Notes: generated by a model not told the origin, from the sequence alone. A DNA stretch of 13,063 bases from Desulfovibrionaceae bacterium UBA930 (GCA_002293605.1 DBDO01000251.1:1-13063), one strand, 5' to 3'; positions 1 to 6,558 are shown, counted from the first letter of the stretch. Numbers and translations: made by a program.

Positions 1-2
1 GA

Positions 3-71
3 TTTTTCATTCGATTGCCCTGGAACGCGGCCCTGCTGGAGAAGGTCGAAAGCTACGGGGCCGCATTGTAA
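3..71 (+). CDS. C-terminal end of an unidentified gene (partial, 22 codons)
   Basis: The frame starting at base 3 is open from the window edge to a TAA at 69-71. It encodes 22 residues of ordinary composition ending in LLEKVESYGAAL, with nearly all codons ending in G or C as in the neighbouring genes. The competing open frame (base 1) is rich in Cys, Arg and Trp and looks non-coding. The gene converges on the CobD-like gene, with only 19 bases between the two stop codons and no visible terminator. The protein family cannot be recognised from so short a tail. Confidence 0.5.
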   Translation, partial: FFIRLPWNAALLEKVESYGAAL

Positions 72-90
72 GGCCGGAGCCGGGGGAGCT

Positions 91-1194
91 TCACTCCACG
101 CAGAGCATTTCCAGAGCGGATAGTAGCATGGCCGCGTCTTTTTCGGGCCGGGCCTGCACCCGTATATAGCCCTTTGGCATGCCGGGGATGCTGTCGCAAT
201 CGCGCACGATCAGGCGGCGACTCAACAGTGCCCTGGCAAGGCTTGCCGCATGAAAGCGGGGCGCGAGCCCGCAGCAGAGAAAGCCGGGGCCTTCAATAAC
301 GCGCTCTGGGTTCATGCAGGGCAGGCGGCGCAGTTCCCTGCCCATAAAGGCCGTGGCCTGAAACAGGGCGGGCAGGCTTTCCCTGTAGTCCTCGATATGC
401 TCCAGAAAAAGGCGGCCCATGCGCTGGGCAAAGGGGCTGACGGTCCAGGAGGGCCTGAGGCTTTTGATGCGCGCTATTTGGGTGCGGTCGCCAATCAGAT
501 AGCCGAGCCGGATGCCGGGACAGCAGAAAAATTTGGTGAAGCTGTGCAGGGTGAAGAGGCTGACGCCGGGACGGATCATCTCCTGGTAGGCGAGCGGGTG
601 ATTTTCCGCATAGGCTTCGCTGCCGAACAGGAACTCCCGGTAGCTGTTGTCTATGAGCACCCTGGGGGCGCGCAGCATGTGCAGCATGCTGCGGATGTTG
701 CCGTACGTGACGGCTGCCGGGTTATTGGGCGTGCACAGCACCACCAGATCCGCATCCGTCTCCCAAAGTGCCTCAAGGTTGTCATGCGTGCAGGTGAAAT
801 CGTTTTCAGCCGGAGGCGTGATGATTTCGTAGCCTATCTCATAGGCGCGGCAGGCGCTGAGGTATTCGGAAAAAATAGGACCAATGAAAAGGATCTTGCG
901 CGGGGCCAGGCTTTGCAGGGTCAGCCAGATGAGTTCGGCGGCTCCGTTGCCGGGCAGAATACGCCCTGGCTCAACAGCCTCATGAACGGCAAGGGCCTCG
1001 ACCAGGTCGGCGGCTTCGCTGTCAGGGTAGTGGGCAAAAGGGTAGGGAACCTGCCGGATCAGCGCTTCGGTGAGGGGGTAGGCGAAGATATTGGCGTTGC
1101 TGCTGAAGTCGAGAAGCGTGTCAACCGGGATGCGCATGCGCCGGGCAAGGGCGTATACCTCGCCGCCGTGGCTGTGGCCTGTAGAAGGGGACAT
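91..1194 (-). CDS. cobD: CobD-like PLP-dependent threonine-phosphate decarboxylase / class I-II aminotransferase
   Basis: 367 residues, the usual length for this fold-type I PLP family. The N-terminus has the HGGEVYALARR and LDFSSNAN pattern typical of L-threonine-O-3-phosphate decarboxylase (CobD) and its histidinol-phosphate aminotransferase relatives. Also visible are GNGAAE (82-87, PLP phosphate contact), CTPNNP (154-159), D182 and Y185 in LIDNSY, and the Schiff-base lysine K221 in HSFTKFFCCPGIRLGY. R331 (IVRDC) and R345 (YIRVQ) match the two arginines that bind substrate phosphate in CobD, from my memory of the Salmonella enzyme. CobD makes (R)-1-amino-2-propanol phosphate for the cobalamin nucleotide loop in the cytosol. 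The start overlaps the stop of the upstream glycosyltransferase by one base (TAATG), implying translational coupling. No other cobalamin gene is in view, so the substrate could differ. The symbol is by family resemblance. Confidence 0.75.
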   Translation of the reverse strand: MSPSTGHSHGGEVYALARRMRIPVDTLLDFSSNANIFAYPLTEALIRQVPYPFAHYPDSEAADLVEALAVHEAVEPGRILPGNGAAELIWLTLQSLAPRKILFIGPIFSEYLSACRAYEIGYEIITPPAENDFTCTHDNLEALWETDADLVVLCTPNNPAAVTYGNIRSMLHMLRAPRVLIDNSYREFLFGSEAYAENHPLAYQEMIRPGVSLFTLHSFTKFFCCPGIRLGYLIGDRTQIARIKSLRPSWTVSPFAQRMGRLFLEHIEDYRESLPALFQATAFMGRELRRLPCMNPERVIEGPGFLCCGLAPRFHAASLARALLSRRLIVRDCDSIPGMPKGYIRVQARPEKDAAMLLSALEMLCVE

Positions 1195-2312
1195 TACAGC
1201 AGTCCTTTTTTGCGCAAGAGCTGCGTATAAATTTCCTCCACCAGCCGGATGCGCTTTTCAGGACGGTAGCGCTCTCCCTCGTTTTTCGCGGCAGCGGCAA
1301 GGGCGGCGCGCAGTTCCGGCTTTTCCTCCAGGCTTTGCATAGCCTGTGCCAGGGCGGGCACATCGCCCGGGGGGACGACAAGCCCGCAGGGAGATGCTCC
1401 GGAATATTCCTCGCCGAGAAGAACATCGGATACCGCCCCCACATCGGTGCCTATACAGGGCAGGCCCGCGCGTACGGCTTCCAGCAGGGTGTTGGGCATG
1501 GATTCGGAGAAAGAAGGCAGCACCAAAGCCGTGGCTGCGGCAAGATAGCTGCCCACCTCCTCGCTTTTGCCAAGGCAGTGGATGCGGTCTTTAAGTCCCT
1601 GCTTTTCGGCCAGCCCCTGCCAGAGCGCGGGGGTAAGCCCGAGAAGGGCAAGGTGGGGCATCGGAGTCTGGGAGCGCGCCTCTGGAAAGGCGAGGGCAAA
1701 GGCGTGCAGCAGTTCCTTGATGCCTTTATTCGGATTGTCGTTGCCGATGCAGAGAAAAAGGGGAGCCTCAGGCTCCATGCCAAGCTCCGTGCGTAAGCTT
1801 TCCGCTGTTTGGCGCGCGACCAGACGGCTGTCGGGCACGCAGTTAGGCACGTAAAAAAGACGTTTGGAAGAAAGCCCTATGCCGCGCAGCACCTTGGCGC
1901 AGGCTCTGGAGTTGACAAGAAAGGCGTCCATGCCCGGAGACCAGTAGGGCAGGGGATTGCCAGGTCGGAAGAGCACGCCCCGGTGGGCAACGGTAAGCGC
2001 CTTTTTTTTCCAGAACAGCCCCCACCATGCGGCCTTTTTGACCGCCGCATTATGAAAGGCATGAATGACCGTGGGTCTGCCGTTTTGGGCCAGCTCGTCC
2101 ATACAGCCTTCAATGTCCTGTCTCCAACTGGAAGGAGCGCTGAAAAAACGCCAGAAAGGCGCGTCAGGCGCAAGCTCCGGGAGTGCGGCGTGCGGCGGAA
2201 CAAAAAAGCGGACGGCGTGGCCCTGTTCGGCCAGCCCCTGAGCCAGATACAGGGCCTGGCGCGTGCCGCCGCTGGTGTTGGTGGCCGAGGTAAAAAGAAT
2301 GATGTTCAGCAT
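1194..2312 (-). CDS. GT4-family glycosyltransferase (GT-B fold)
   Basis: 372 residues from ATG 2312. The first strand MLNIILFTSATNTSGGTRQA carries the Gly-Gly loop (15-16) typical of GT-B retaining transferases. The C-terminal half has NDNPNKGIKELL (191-202, with K196 a likely phosphate contact), a conserved E-x7-E pair (E270 and E278 in SESMPNTLLEAV) that binds the nucleotide-sugar donor, and the late GLVVPPGD motif. These place it in the GT4/RfaB-like group that moves a sugar from a nucleotide donor onto a glycan or lipid at the inner membrane face. Donor and acceptor cannot be predicted. A GTG at 2384 would add 24 residues, but these do not look family-like. ATG 2312 begins exactly at the first beta strand, although no Shine-Dalgarno sequence is visible before it. 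First gene of a two-gene operon with the CobD-like gene. Codons for K127-K129 of the longer reading contain an A8 run. Confidence 0.85.
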   Translation of the reverse strand: MLNIILFTSATNTSGGTRQALYLAQGLAEQGHAVRFFVPPHAALPELAPDAPFWRFFSAPSSWRQDIEGCMDELAQNGRPTVIHAFHNAAVKKAAWWGLFWKKKALTVAHRGVLFRPGNPLPYWSPGMDAFLVNSRACAKVLRGIGLSSKRLFYVPNCVPDSRLVARQTAESLRTELGMEPEAPLFLCIGNDNPNKGIKELLHAFALAFPEARSQTPMPHLALLGLTPALWQGLAEKQGLKDRIHCLGKSEEVGSYLAAATALVLPSFSESMPNTLLEAVRAGLPCIGTDVGAVSDVLLGEEYSGASPCGLVVPPGDVPALAQAMQSLEEKPELRAALAAAAKNEGERYRPEKRIRLVEEIYTQLLRKKGLL

Positions 2313-2437
2313 AGATATGATAGGTAGGAATGCACGGATTAATGGCTTTCGAGAAATGCATGCCCATTTCGTTTGGCAAGGCACGAAGAAAAAGCGGGCA
2401 GGGCCGCCAAAGGGGATACACCGGCCTTTCCGTAGAA

Positions 2438-2466
2438 ATGATAGCCCAGGCAGGGGGGATAGGCAA
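2438..2466 (-). promoter_or_regulatory. Candidate sigma70 promoter for the GT4-cobD operon
   Basis: Read on the minus strand: TTGCCT (2466-2461), a 17-base spacer, then TATCAT (2443-2438). That is 4/6 and 5/6 matches to the consensus with ideal spacing. Transcription would begin near 2431 and leave a leader of about 119 bases before ATG 2312. Found by eye only. Confidence 0.4.
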
Positions 2467-2468
2467 GA

Positions 2469-2500
2469 AAAGCCTGATGCCAGAGCGCAGACGAGGCTTT
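2469..2500. repeat. Inverted repeat between divergent promoters
   Basis: AAAGCCT (2469-2475) and its exact complement AGGCTTT (2494-2500) are separated by 18 bases. The left arm abuts the -35 of the minus-strand promoter and the right arm overlaps the -35 of the plus-strand promoter. It could be an operator for a dimeric regulator acting both ways, or a chance 7-bp repeat. No regulator gene is nearby. Confidence 0.3.
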
Positions 2501-2525
2501 ACTTTATGCTCCTCTTTGTTATAGT
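2498..2525 (+). promoter_or_regulatory. Candidate sigma70 promoter for the small gene at 2558
   Basis: TTTACT (2498-2503), a 16-base spacer, then TATAGT (2520-2525), in a locally AT-rich patch just upstream of the gene. The predicted transcription start near 2532 gives a short leader carrying the GGAG ribosome-binding site at 2548-2551. Confidence 0.4.
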
Positions 2526-2557
2526 AAGTAAAGAAGTTCTTGACAGTGGAGCCGGTC

Positions 2558-2884
2558 ATGCCTCATGTGCTTAATATAGCGGAATCTCTCGCCCTTTATG
2601 AAAGCATCCCCAAGATGAGTCTTCTTGAGGGCACGCGTTTTGTGGCGCACGAGCTTGACCCGCCCTACTGGACGCCGCCCTATTCTTCTCTTCTGGATGA
2701 CGCCATAGCGGACGGAGTGATGCATAAGCGCAATAATGCGCTGTATACGGCGGCCATGCATTCCGTAAAACTCCAGGCAGGGCAGGCACCCATGCCCAAC
2801 GGCGAATCCGGCAGGCCTGCGGCTGCGGACCCGGTAAATATTCCGGAACTTTTGGGCAGCAGACTTTTATATACCAATGTGTAG
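2558..2884 (+). CDS. Hypothetical protein, 108 residues, unrecognised
   Basis: I do not recognise the family. ATG 2558 is chosen because GGAG (2548-2551) lies 6 bases before it; in-frame TTG 2540 and GTG 2546 lie upstream but have no comparable ribosome-binding site. The protein has no signal peptide or membrane segment. It opens with an Ala/Leu-rich helix-like stretch (1-30), followed by a Pro/Tyr/Trp-rich segment HELDPPYWTPPYSS (31-44) and a Gly/Pro-rich hinge (75-92), and it ends in PELLGSRLLYTNV. It has its own candidate promoter and an intrinsic terminator just after the stop, so it may be a single-gene unit. The good Shine-Dalgarno, flanking signals and typical codon choice support a real gene. 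Probably cytoplasmic and lineage-restricted. Confidence 0.75.
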   Translation: MPHVLNIAESLALYESIPKMSLLEGTRFVAHELDPPYWTPPYSSLLDDAIADGVMHKRNNALYTAAMHSVKLQAGQAPMPNGESGRPAAADPVNIPELLGSRLLYTNV

Positions 2885-2908
2885 TGTGAGCCTTTGGTCT
2901 TGCGTTTC

Positions 2909-2931
2909 AGGCCGTGCAACGGCCTTTTTTT
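2909..2931 (+). terminator. Rho-independent terminator after the 108-residue ORF
   Basis: AGGCCG (2909-2914), a 5-base loop TGCAA, CGGCCT (2920-2925), then a run of seven T (2925-2931). A perfect 6-bp GC-rich stem with a U-tract is the textbook form. It lies 24 bases after the stop at 2884 and 30 bases before the next gene's start, so the gene at 2962 depends on read-through or a promoter not seen here. Confidence 0.85.
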
Positions 2932-2961
2932 ATGTGGAATCCGAATAATGAAGGAGCAGGC

Positions 2962-3336
2962 ATGAGTCAGGACAAGCTTCCCATGCGAATTCGATATGAG
3001 TATACGGAAAATCCGGAAGCACGCTTGCAGTATGCGCATGGCGTCTGGGGCGGTATTAATCCTCAGGGGGAGGTCGAACTGAATTTTTATACGGAAAGCG
3101 ATAAACTTCCCCCCTATTCCGAGCGTATCCTCGCTCCTGACGGGAGCCTCGGGCATGAAGCGGCCCCGCTTGATGAAAGCCTTAAAGTTGTGACCAGACG
3201 CATTCATACCAAGCTTATCCTGAACTATTATACAGCACGTGCGGTTATGGAATGGTTGCAGGATAAGGTGGATATTCTGGAAAATGAAGAAGAGGGTATG
3301 TACTTTGATGAAGACGAGGCTGGCATGCACCAGTAG
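2962..3336 (+). CDS. Hypothetical protein, 124 residues (faint DUF3467-like layout)
   Basis: ATG 2962 follows AAGGAG (2951-2956) at 5 bases, a strong ribosome-binding site. In-frame starts at 2914 and 2932 sit inside or just after the terminator hairpin and are rejected. The protein has RIRYEYTENPEARLQYAHGVWGG near the N-terminus, a central GEVELNFYTESD (37-47), then RRIHTKLILNYYTARAVMEWLQDKVDILE (79-107) and a very acidic tail (108-119). The order 'sample/location segment, aromatic strand, V-x-R-x-hydrophobic strand, then a helix ending in a stop-like acidic tail' recalls DUF3467 proteins, a small family of unknown function, but I hold this only weakly. No signal peptide or transmembrane helix. 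Its GC content looks lower than that of neighbouring genes. Convergent with the phosphodiester glycosidase gene. Confidence 0.8.
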   Translation: MSQDKLPMRIRYEYTENPEARLQYAHGVWGGINPQGEVELNFYTESDKLPPYSERILAPDGSLGHEAAPLDESLKVVTRRIHTKLILNYYTARAVMEWLQDKVDILENEEEGMYFDEDEAGMHQ

Positions 3337-3356
3337 CTCCGTCTGTTCCCAGGCCC

Positions 3357-3383
3357 TACAGTATATGCATCAGGCCTACTGTA
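3357..3383. other. Weak stem-loop between convergent genes
   Basis: TACAGTA (3357-3363) and TACTGTA (3377-3383) form a perfect 7-bp inverted repeat with a 13-base loop in the 39-base gap between two convergent genes. The right arm overlaps the TAG stop of the minus-strand gene. It is AT-rich and lacks a clear T-run in either direction, so it is at best a weak terminator. Confidence 0.3.
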
Positions 3384-4287
3384 TCTTTACGCCGATGATA
3401 TTGGGCAAGGGGGCCTCGGGGTTGCCCGGAATGTTCAGCAGGCTTTGGCGTCCCTTCCATACATAGATAATGCCGCCGGATGCCGGGTGCGCGAAAGCGC
3501 CCGGCAGGGCGTGCTCCGGCTCTGCCTCAAGCCTGAGGAAGAGCCCGGCCTGTCTGCCGCCCTCCACATACATCAGCTTTGCCGCGTCAAGCGAAAGTTC
3601 GTCCAGGCGGTGGACAAAATCCTGAACGGTCAGGGGCTCCTGGCTGAGAAGAAAGAGCATGCGCCCAGCCTTGTCTTTGGCTATGGCGGCTATGCTGTGC
3701 GCCTCCCGTCCCTTGGGCCAGAGCAGTTGCCCGCCTTTTGTCAGGCGGTAGTTCTGAACCACGATCTCATACTCTTCCAGGCCTTTTTCCCAGGCCGGGG
3801 ATTCTTTGTCCGCGATGTCCGCCGGAGGAAGCCTGGGCGATCTGGGCCCGGCCATGAAAAAAGCCCCAAGCCGCGCGCCCACTTTGGGGTTGTTCACGAA
3901 TGCGCCGCTGCGCATGTAGCCGGTATTTGTCAGCCCGTCAGGCAGGTACATGCCTGCGTTAATGCCCGCCCGCAGATGGGCCTGCCCGCTCCAGCCCGCC
4001 ATTGACAGGGCCTTTCCACTTTGCGAGGCCATGCAAAGGCTGAAGCTGTGTCGGGCCGGGTCCACCCTGAGCGCGACAAACACGGCCTTGCTCCCCGAGG
4101 GTTCGTTTTTTGACCGGACAGCCAGTCCCAGCTCCAAGCCCGGCTCAAGCACGCGCCAGACAAGCGAATCGCTTGCCTCACCCCCGGCGGCAGGGGGCGG
4201 GGCAGGCACTTCGGCGGCCCGGCAGGGCGTCCAGAGCAGCAGAAGCAGAAGCTGCCCGGCAATGAGGGTAAGGCGAAACGCGGACAT
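3376..4287 (-). CDS. Exported phosphodiester glycosidase-domain protein (NAGPA / DUF2233 family)
   Basis: 303 residues. The N-terminus is a Sec signal peptide: R5, a hydrophobic run with six leucines (13-18), and a likely cleavage after CRAA (22-25). No lipobox is seen. The mature part has the family hallmarks: GINAGMY (108-114), VQNYRL (177-182), HSIAAIAKDKAGRMLFLLS (197-215), YVEGG (240-244) and the closing PLPNIIGV (293-300). The family includes the lysosomal uncovering enzyme that removes GlcNAc from phosphodiesters, and bacterial members of largely unknown substrate, so a periplasmic role on a glycan or phosphodiester is inferred. The usual DGG(x)SS loop reads EGGRQAG here, which may alter activity. 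ATG 4287 begins exactly at the signal peptide, with a weak ribosome-binding site. It is transcribed alone and divergently from metF, 113 bases apart. Confidence 0.85.
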   Translation of the reverse strand: MSAFRLTLIAGQLLLLLLWTPCRAAEVPAPPPAAGGEASDSLVWRVLEPGLELGLAVRSKNEPSGSKAVFVALRVDPARHSFSLCMASQSGKALSMAGWSGQAHLRAGINAGMYLPDGLTNTGYMRSGAFVNNPKVGARLGAFFMAGPRSPRLPPADIADKESPAWEKGLEEYEIVVQNYRLTKGGQLLWPKGREAHSIAAIAKDKAGRMLFLLSQEPLTVQDFVHRLDELSLDAAKLMYVEGGRQAGLFLRLEAEPEHALPGAFAHPASGGIIYVWKGRQSLLNIPGNPEAPLPNIIGVKIQ

Positions 4288-4334
4288 AATGGCTCAGAGT
4301 ATGGCACAGCCCGTATTCTTTAGCCAGAAGTGGA

Positions 4335-4364
4335 TTGACATATCAATTTATCTTGATATATAAA
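4335..4364 (+). promoter_or_regulatory. Strong sigma70-like promoter of metF
   Basis: A perfect TTGACA (4335-4340) is followed either by TATATA (4357-4362, 16-base spacer) or TATAAA (4359-4364, 18-base spacer). Transcription would start near 4371, leaving a leader of about 30 bases before GTG 4401, too short for a SAM or other known riboswitch. Control therefore probably acts at the DNA level. Confidence 0.75.
4340..4359. promoter_or_regulatory. Palindromic operator within the metF promoter
   Basis: ATATCAA (4340-4346), six bases, TTGATAT (4353-4359): a perfect 7-bp dyad whose arms fill the spacer and touch both the -35 and -10 boxes. Occupancy by a dimer would block RNA polymerase. From memory, the ArsR-family regulator SahR, which responds to S-adenosylhomocysteine, controls methionine-cycle genes including metF in Desulfovibrionales through AT-rich palindromes. 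Assignment to SahR is inference. Confidence 0.6.
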
Positions 4365-4400
4365 ATTAGAAAAAGGAAACAGCCAACCAAGGACGGAGCC

Positions 4401-5270
4401 GTGAAAATTATCGATGCCATAAGCCGGAAAAGGCCTTTCTATTCCCTGGAATTTTTTCCCCCCAAGGAGCGGGAAAACTGGCCTGCTTTTTTTTCAACGG
4501 TTGAGGCCTTGCGCGTCCTTGCCCCTTTGTTTGTTTCCGTCACCTATGGCGCTGGTGGAAGTACAAGGGATTATACTCTTGAAATAACTGCTGATATCGC
4601 GAGGCGGGGCTTTACGCCCATGGCTCACTTGACCTGCGTCGGTGCATCCGCAGAGGCTATTCGCAGCTATGTGCGCAAGCTGAAAGAGGCTGGCGTGACC
4701 AATATTCTGGCTCTGCGAGGCGATGTGCCGCAAGGGCAGAGCATTAACTGGCAGGAATGCGAATTTTCTTACGCTTCCGACCTGATAGGTCTGATTCGCG
4801 ATGAATTTTCAGATTTCGGCATTGCCGCCGCCGCCTATCTTACGCCCCACCCCGAATCGCGTTCTTTTGCGGAAGACAGAAAGGCTGCCGCCTTCAAGTT
4901 GAAGCAGGGAAGCGACTTTGCCCTGACCCAGCTCTTCTTCGATCCACGGGAATACTTTGAATATGTGGAGCAAATGCGCGTGCTGGGCGTTGAAAAGCCT
5001 ATTATTCCCGGCGTCTTGCCTGTGGCAAGCTTTGCCGGTTTGCGCCGGGTACTTTCCCTGAGCGGTTGCAACATTCCGGCCAAGCTTTATCTGGCCCTTG
5101 AAGAGGCCGATCGCCAGGGCGGGCCGGAGGCGGTCAGAGAGACGGGCATCCGCTATGCGGTGCAGCAGATCAAACAGCTCCTTGACGGCGGGGCTCCGGG
5201 GATCCATCTTTATACCCTGAACAGGGCAGATACCTGTTTGCGTATTGCCGAAGAAGTCGGCCCCCTATAA
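4401..5270 (+). CDS. metF: Methylenetetrahydrofolate reductase
   Basis: 289 residues from GTG 4401 (the E. coli enzyme is 296). It reduces 5,10-methylene-THF to 5-methyl-THF with FAD, feeding methionine synthesis. Visible motifs: YSLEFFPPK, with E17 matching the catalytic Glu; SVTYGAGGSTRDYT (46-59); PMAHLTCVG; NILALRGD, with D108 near the flavin; LTPHPE (147-152); TQLFFDP, with Q177 a substrate contact; and PIIPGVLPV. AAGGA (4389-4393) lies 7 bases before the GTG. An in-frame TTG at 4335 is the -35 hexamer itself and would start upstream of the transcript. The promoter with its palindrome suggests repression by methionine-cycle status. Long T and C runs in FFPP and AFFS codons are noted but in frame. 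The GT9 gene follows after 166 bases containing a repeat element and may be separately transcribed. Confidence 0.95.
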   Translation: MKIIDAISRKRPFYSLEFFPPKERENWPAFFSTVEALRVLAPLFVSVTYGAGGSTRDYTLEITADIARRGFTPMAHLTCVGASAEAIRSYVRKLKEAGVTNILALRGDVPQGQSINWQECEFSYASDLIGLIRDEFSDFGIAAAAYLTPHPESRSFAEDRKAAAFKLKQGSDFALTQLFFDPREYFEYVEQMRVLGVEKPIIPGVLPVASFAGLRRVLSLSGCNIPAKLYLALEEADRQGGPEAVRETGIRYAVQQIKQLLDGGAPGIHLYTLNRADTCLRIAEEVGPL

Positions 5271-5300
5271 TATACTGCTGGCAAAGTCCCTGTTTTTGTA

Positions 5301-5349
5301 GGGCTCCGTCTCACGCCCCGCCAGGGGCTTAATAGGCCCCTGGCCTCCC
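5301..5349 (+). repeat. REP/BIME-like repeat, copy 1
   Basis: Contains GGGCTCCG, then CGCCCCGCCAGGGGC, and the stem-loop CCAGGGGC (5321-5328) / GCCCCTGG (5336-5343) with a 7-base loop. It shares the CCCCGCCAGGGGC core and hairpin with the copy at 6570-6615. It lies in the metF-GT9 gap. No T-run follows, so it is not a standard terminator, though it could protect the metF mRNA 3' end. Confidence 0.65.
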
Positions 5350-5436
5350 ATTAGAGAGAATATTATTCGCAAGGTGAAACTGCTCTGGTAATCTGTGCGC
5401 GCAGAGCTCGGACATATCGGAAGCGCTATACATAGT

Positions 5437-6558
5437 ATGAATACTGCATCACCCCAGAAACAGGAGCCGGACGCCCTGCAAGGCGGCGCGCCCGGCCTTC
5501 TCGCGCCGGACTCCGTGCGCCGCATTCTCGTGTGCCAGCTCAGGCAACTCGGCGATGTGCTGCTTACCACCCCGGCCATAGAACTTTTGGCGCGTCATTT
5601 TCCCAAGGCCTCTTTGCATGTGTTCACGGAGAAAAAGTGCCTGCCCATGCTGGAAAACAACCCGCATGTGCACAAGCTGTGGCCGGTGGATAAAAAGAAA
5701 CTGCCAACGCTCTTGCACGAGTTCGCTTTCTACCGCAAAGTGGCAGCGCAAGATTTTGATCTGCTTGTCGATTTTCAGCAACTGCCGCGCTGCCGGGCTG
5801 TTGCGGCCTTTTCCAGGGCGCGGGTCAAGCTCTCTTTTCCCCCGCGCTGGTATCTGCGGCCCCTGTATACGCATTGGCTTCAACCCGCCCCGGCCTACGC
5901 GGCTGCCTACAAGGCGGGCATTCTTGAAGCGCTTGGCATTCGCTGGCAGGGCGAGCGGCCCCGCCTGTACCTGAGGCCGGAAGAACGGGAGACAGCGCAG
6001 AGAGTTCTTGCCTCCCTGGGCCTTTCCCAAGGCCCCTTCATCAGTATGGATGTGACGCACCGCCGGGCAACCCGGCGCTGGCCCGCCCGTCATTATGCGG
6101 CCCTTATGGACATGCTGGCGCGGGAAGAACCGGAACTGCGCTTTTTTCTGCCCTTTGGGCCGGGCGAGGAGAAGGAGGTCCGGGCCCTGCGGGAGCTGTG
6201 CGCGGCCAAAGATCGCATGGCCGTGCTTCCCTCTTTGTTGAGCTTGCGTGAAGTGGCTGCCTGCATGGAGCGGGCCTGCCTGCACCTGGGCAATTGCTCC
6301 GCGCCGCGCCATATGGCGGTCGCCCTGGAGGTTCCCACTTTTACCATTCTTGGGGGCTCAGGCCCGGGCTGGACCTTTCCCGCGCCGGAGCACCGCACGC
6401 TTCAGGCCAGAGAAGTGATGGATATGCCCTGCCAGCCCTGCAACAAAAATACTTGTTCCACGGGCATGCCCTGCCTGGAAAAAATGACCCCGGATGTAGT
6501 GCTGCCCTATGTGCTGGAGCATTTACAGACGTTTGGGAGAAGACGTCAGGTGGCGTAA
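5437..6558 (+). CDS. GT9-family glycosyltransferase (ADP-heptose:LPS heptosyltransferase-like)
   Basis: 373 residues from ATG 5437. After about 25 polar, low-complexity residues the GT9 N-terminal motif appears: RRILVCQLRQLGDVLLTTPAIELL, with the catalytic-loop G39-D40 in LGDVLLTTP. The C-terminal Rossmann half has MDVTHRRATRRWPARHYAALM (a basic donor-binding loop, 208-216), LGNCSAPRHMAVALEVPT (284-301), ILGGSGPGW and a Cys cluster C332, C335, C340, C346 followed by MTPDVV, which is common at the end of WaaC/WaaF/WaaQ homologues. The family adds heptose or related sugars to the LPS core on the cytoplasmic side of the inner membrane. GTG 5395 would extend it by 14 residues; neither start has a good ribosome-binding site, so the start is uncertain. 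Ends 12 bases before the next repeat element. Confidence 0.85.
   Translation: MNTASPQKQEPDALQGGAPGLLAPDSVRRILVCQLRQLGDVLLTTPAIELLARHFPKASLHVFTEKKCLPMLENNPHVHKLWPVDKKKLPTLLHEFAFYRKVAAQDFDLLVDFQQLPRCRAVAAFSRARVKLSFPPRWYLRPLYTHWLQPAPAYAAAYKAGILEALGIRWQGERPRLYLRPEERETAQRVLASLGLSQGPFISMDVTHRRATRRWPARHYAALMDMLAREEPELRFFLPFGPGEEKEVRALRELCAAKDRMAVLPSLLSLREVAACMERACLHLGNCSAPRHMAVALEVPTFTILGGSGPGWTFPAPEHRTLQAREVMDMPCQPCNKNTCSTGMPCLEKMTPDVVLPYVLEHLQTFGRRRQVA

Noticed and set aside
250..1230. Long + strand open frame opposite the cobD-like gene
   Set aside because: It is a high-GC antisense shadow; its product shows no recognisable domain and the opposite strand has clear CobD motifs.
2001..2010. A8 run in the GT4 gene as a programmed frameshift site
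   Set aside because: The A AAA AAG-type heptamer is present, but no conserved extension in the shifted frame, stimulatory stem-loop or Shine-Dalgarno is apparent; the in-frame protein is complete.
2400..2510. Cobalamin riboswitch upstream of the GT4-cobD operon
   Set aside because: I looked for the B12-box and conserved core on both strands because of the cobD-like gene; no matching core was found.
2540..2577. TTGACA at 2540 with TAATAT at 2572 as a promoter
   Set aside because: The spacing is 26 bases and the pair runs into the coding region of the 108-residue ORF.
4371..4400. SAM riboswitch in the metF leader
   Set aside because: The predicted leader is about 30 bases, far too short for any known SAM riboswitch class.
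5245..5271. Perfect TATAAT at the end of metF as a promoter for the GT9 gene
   Set aside because: The only upstream hexamer (TTGCCG at 5245) is a poor match with a 15-base spacer, and the motif spans the metF stop codon; likely chance.
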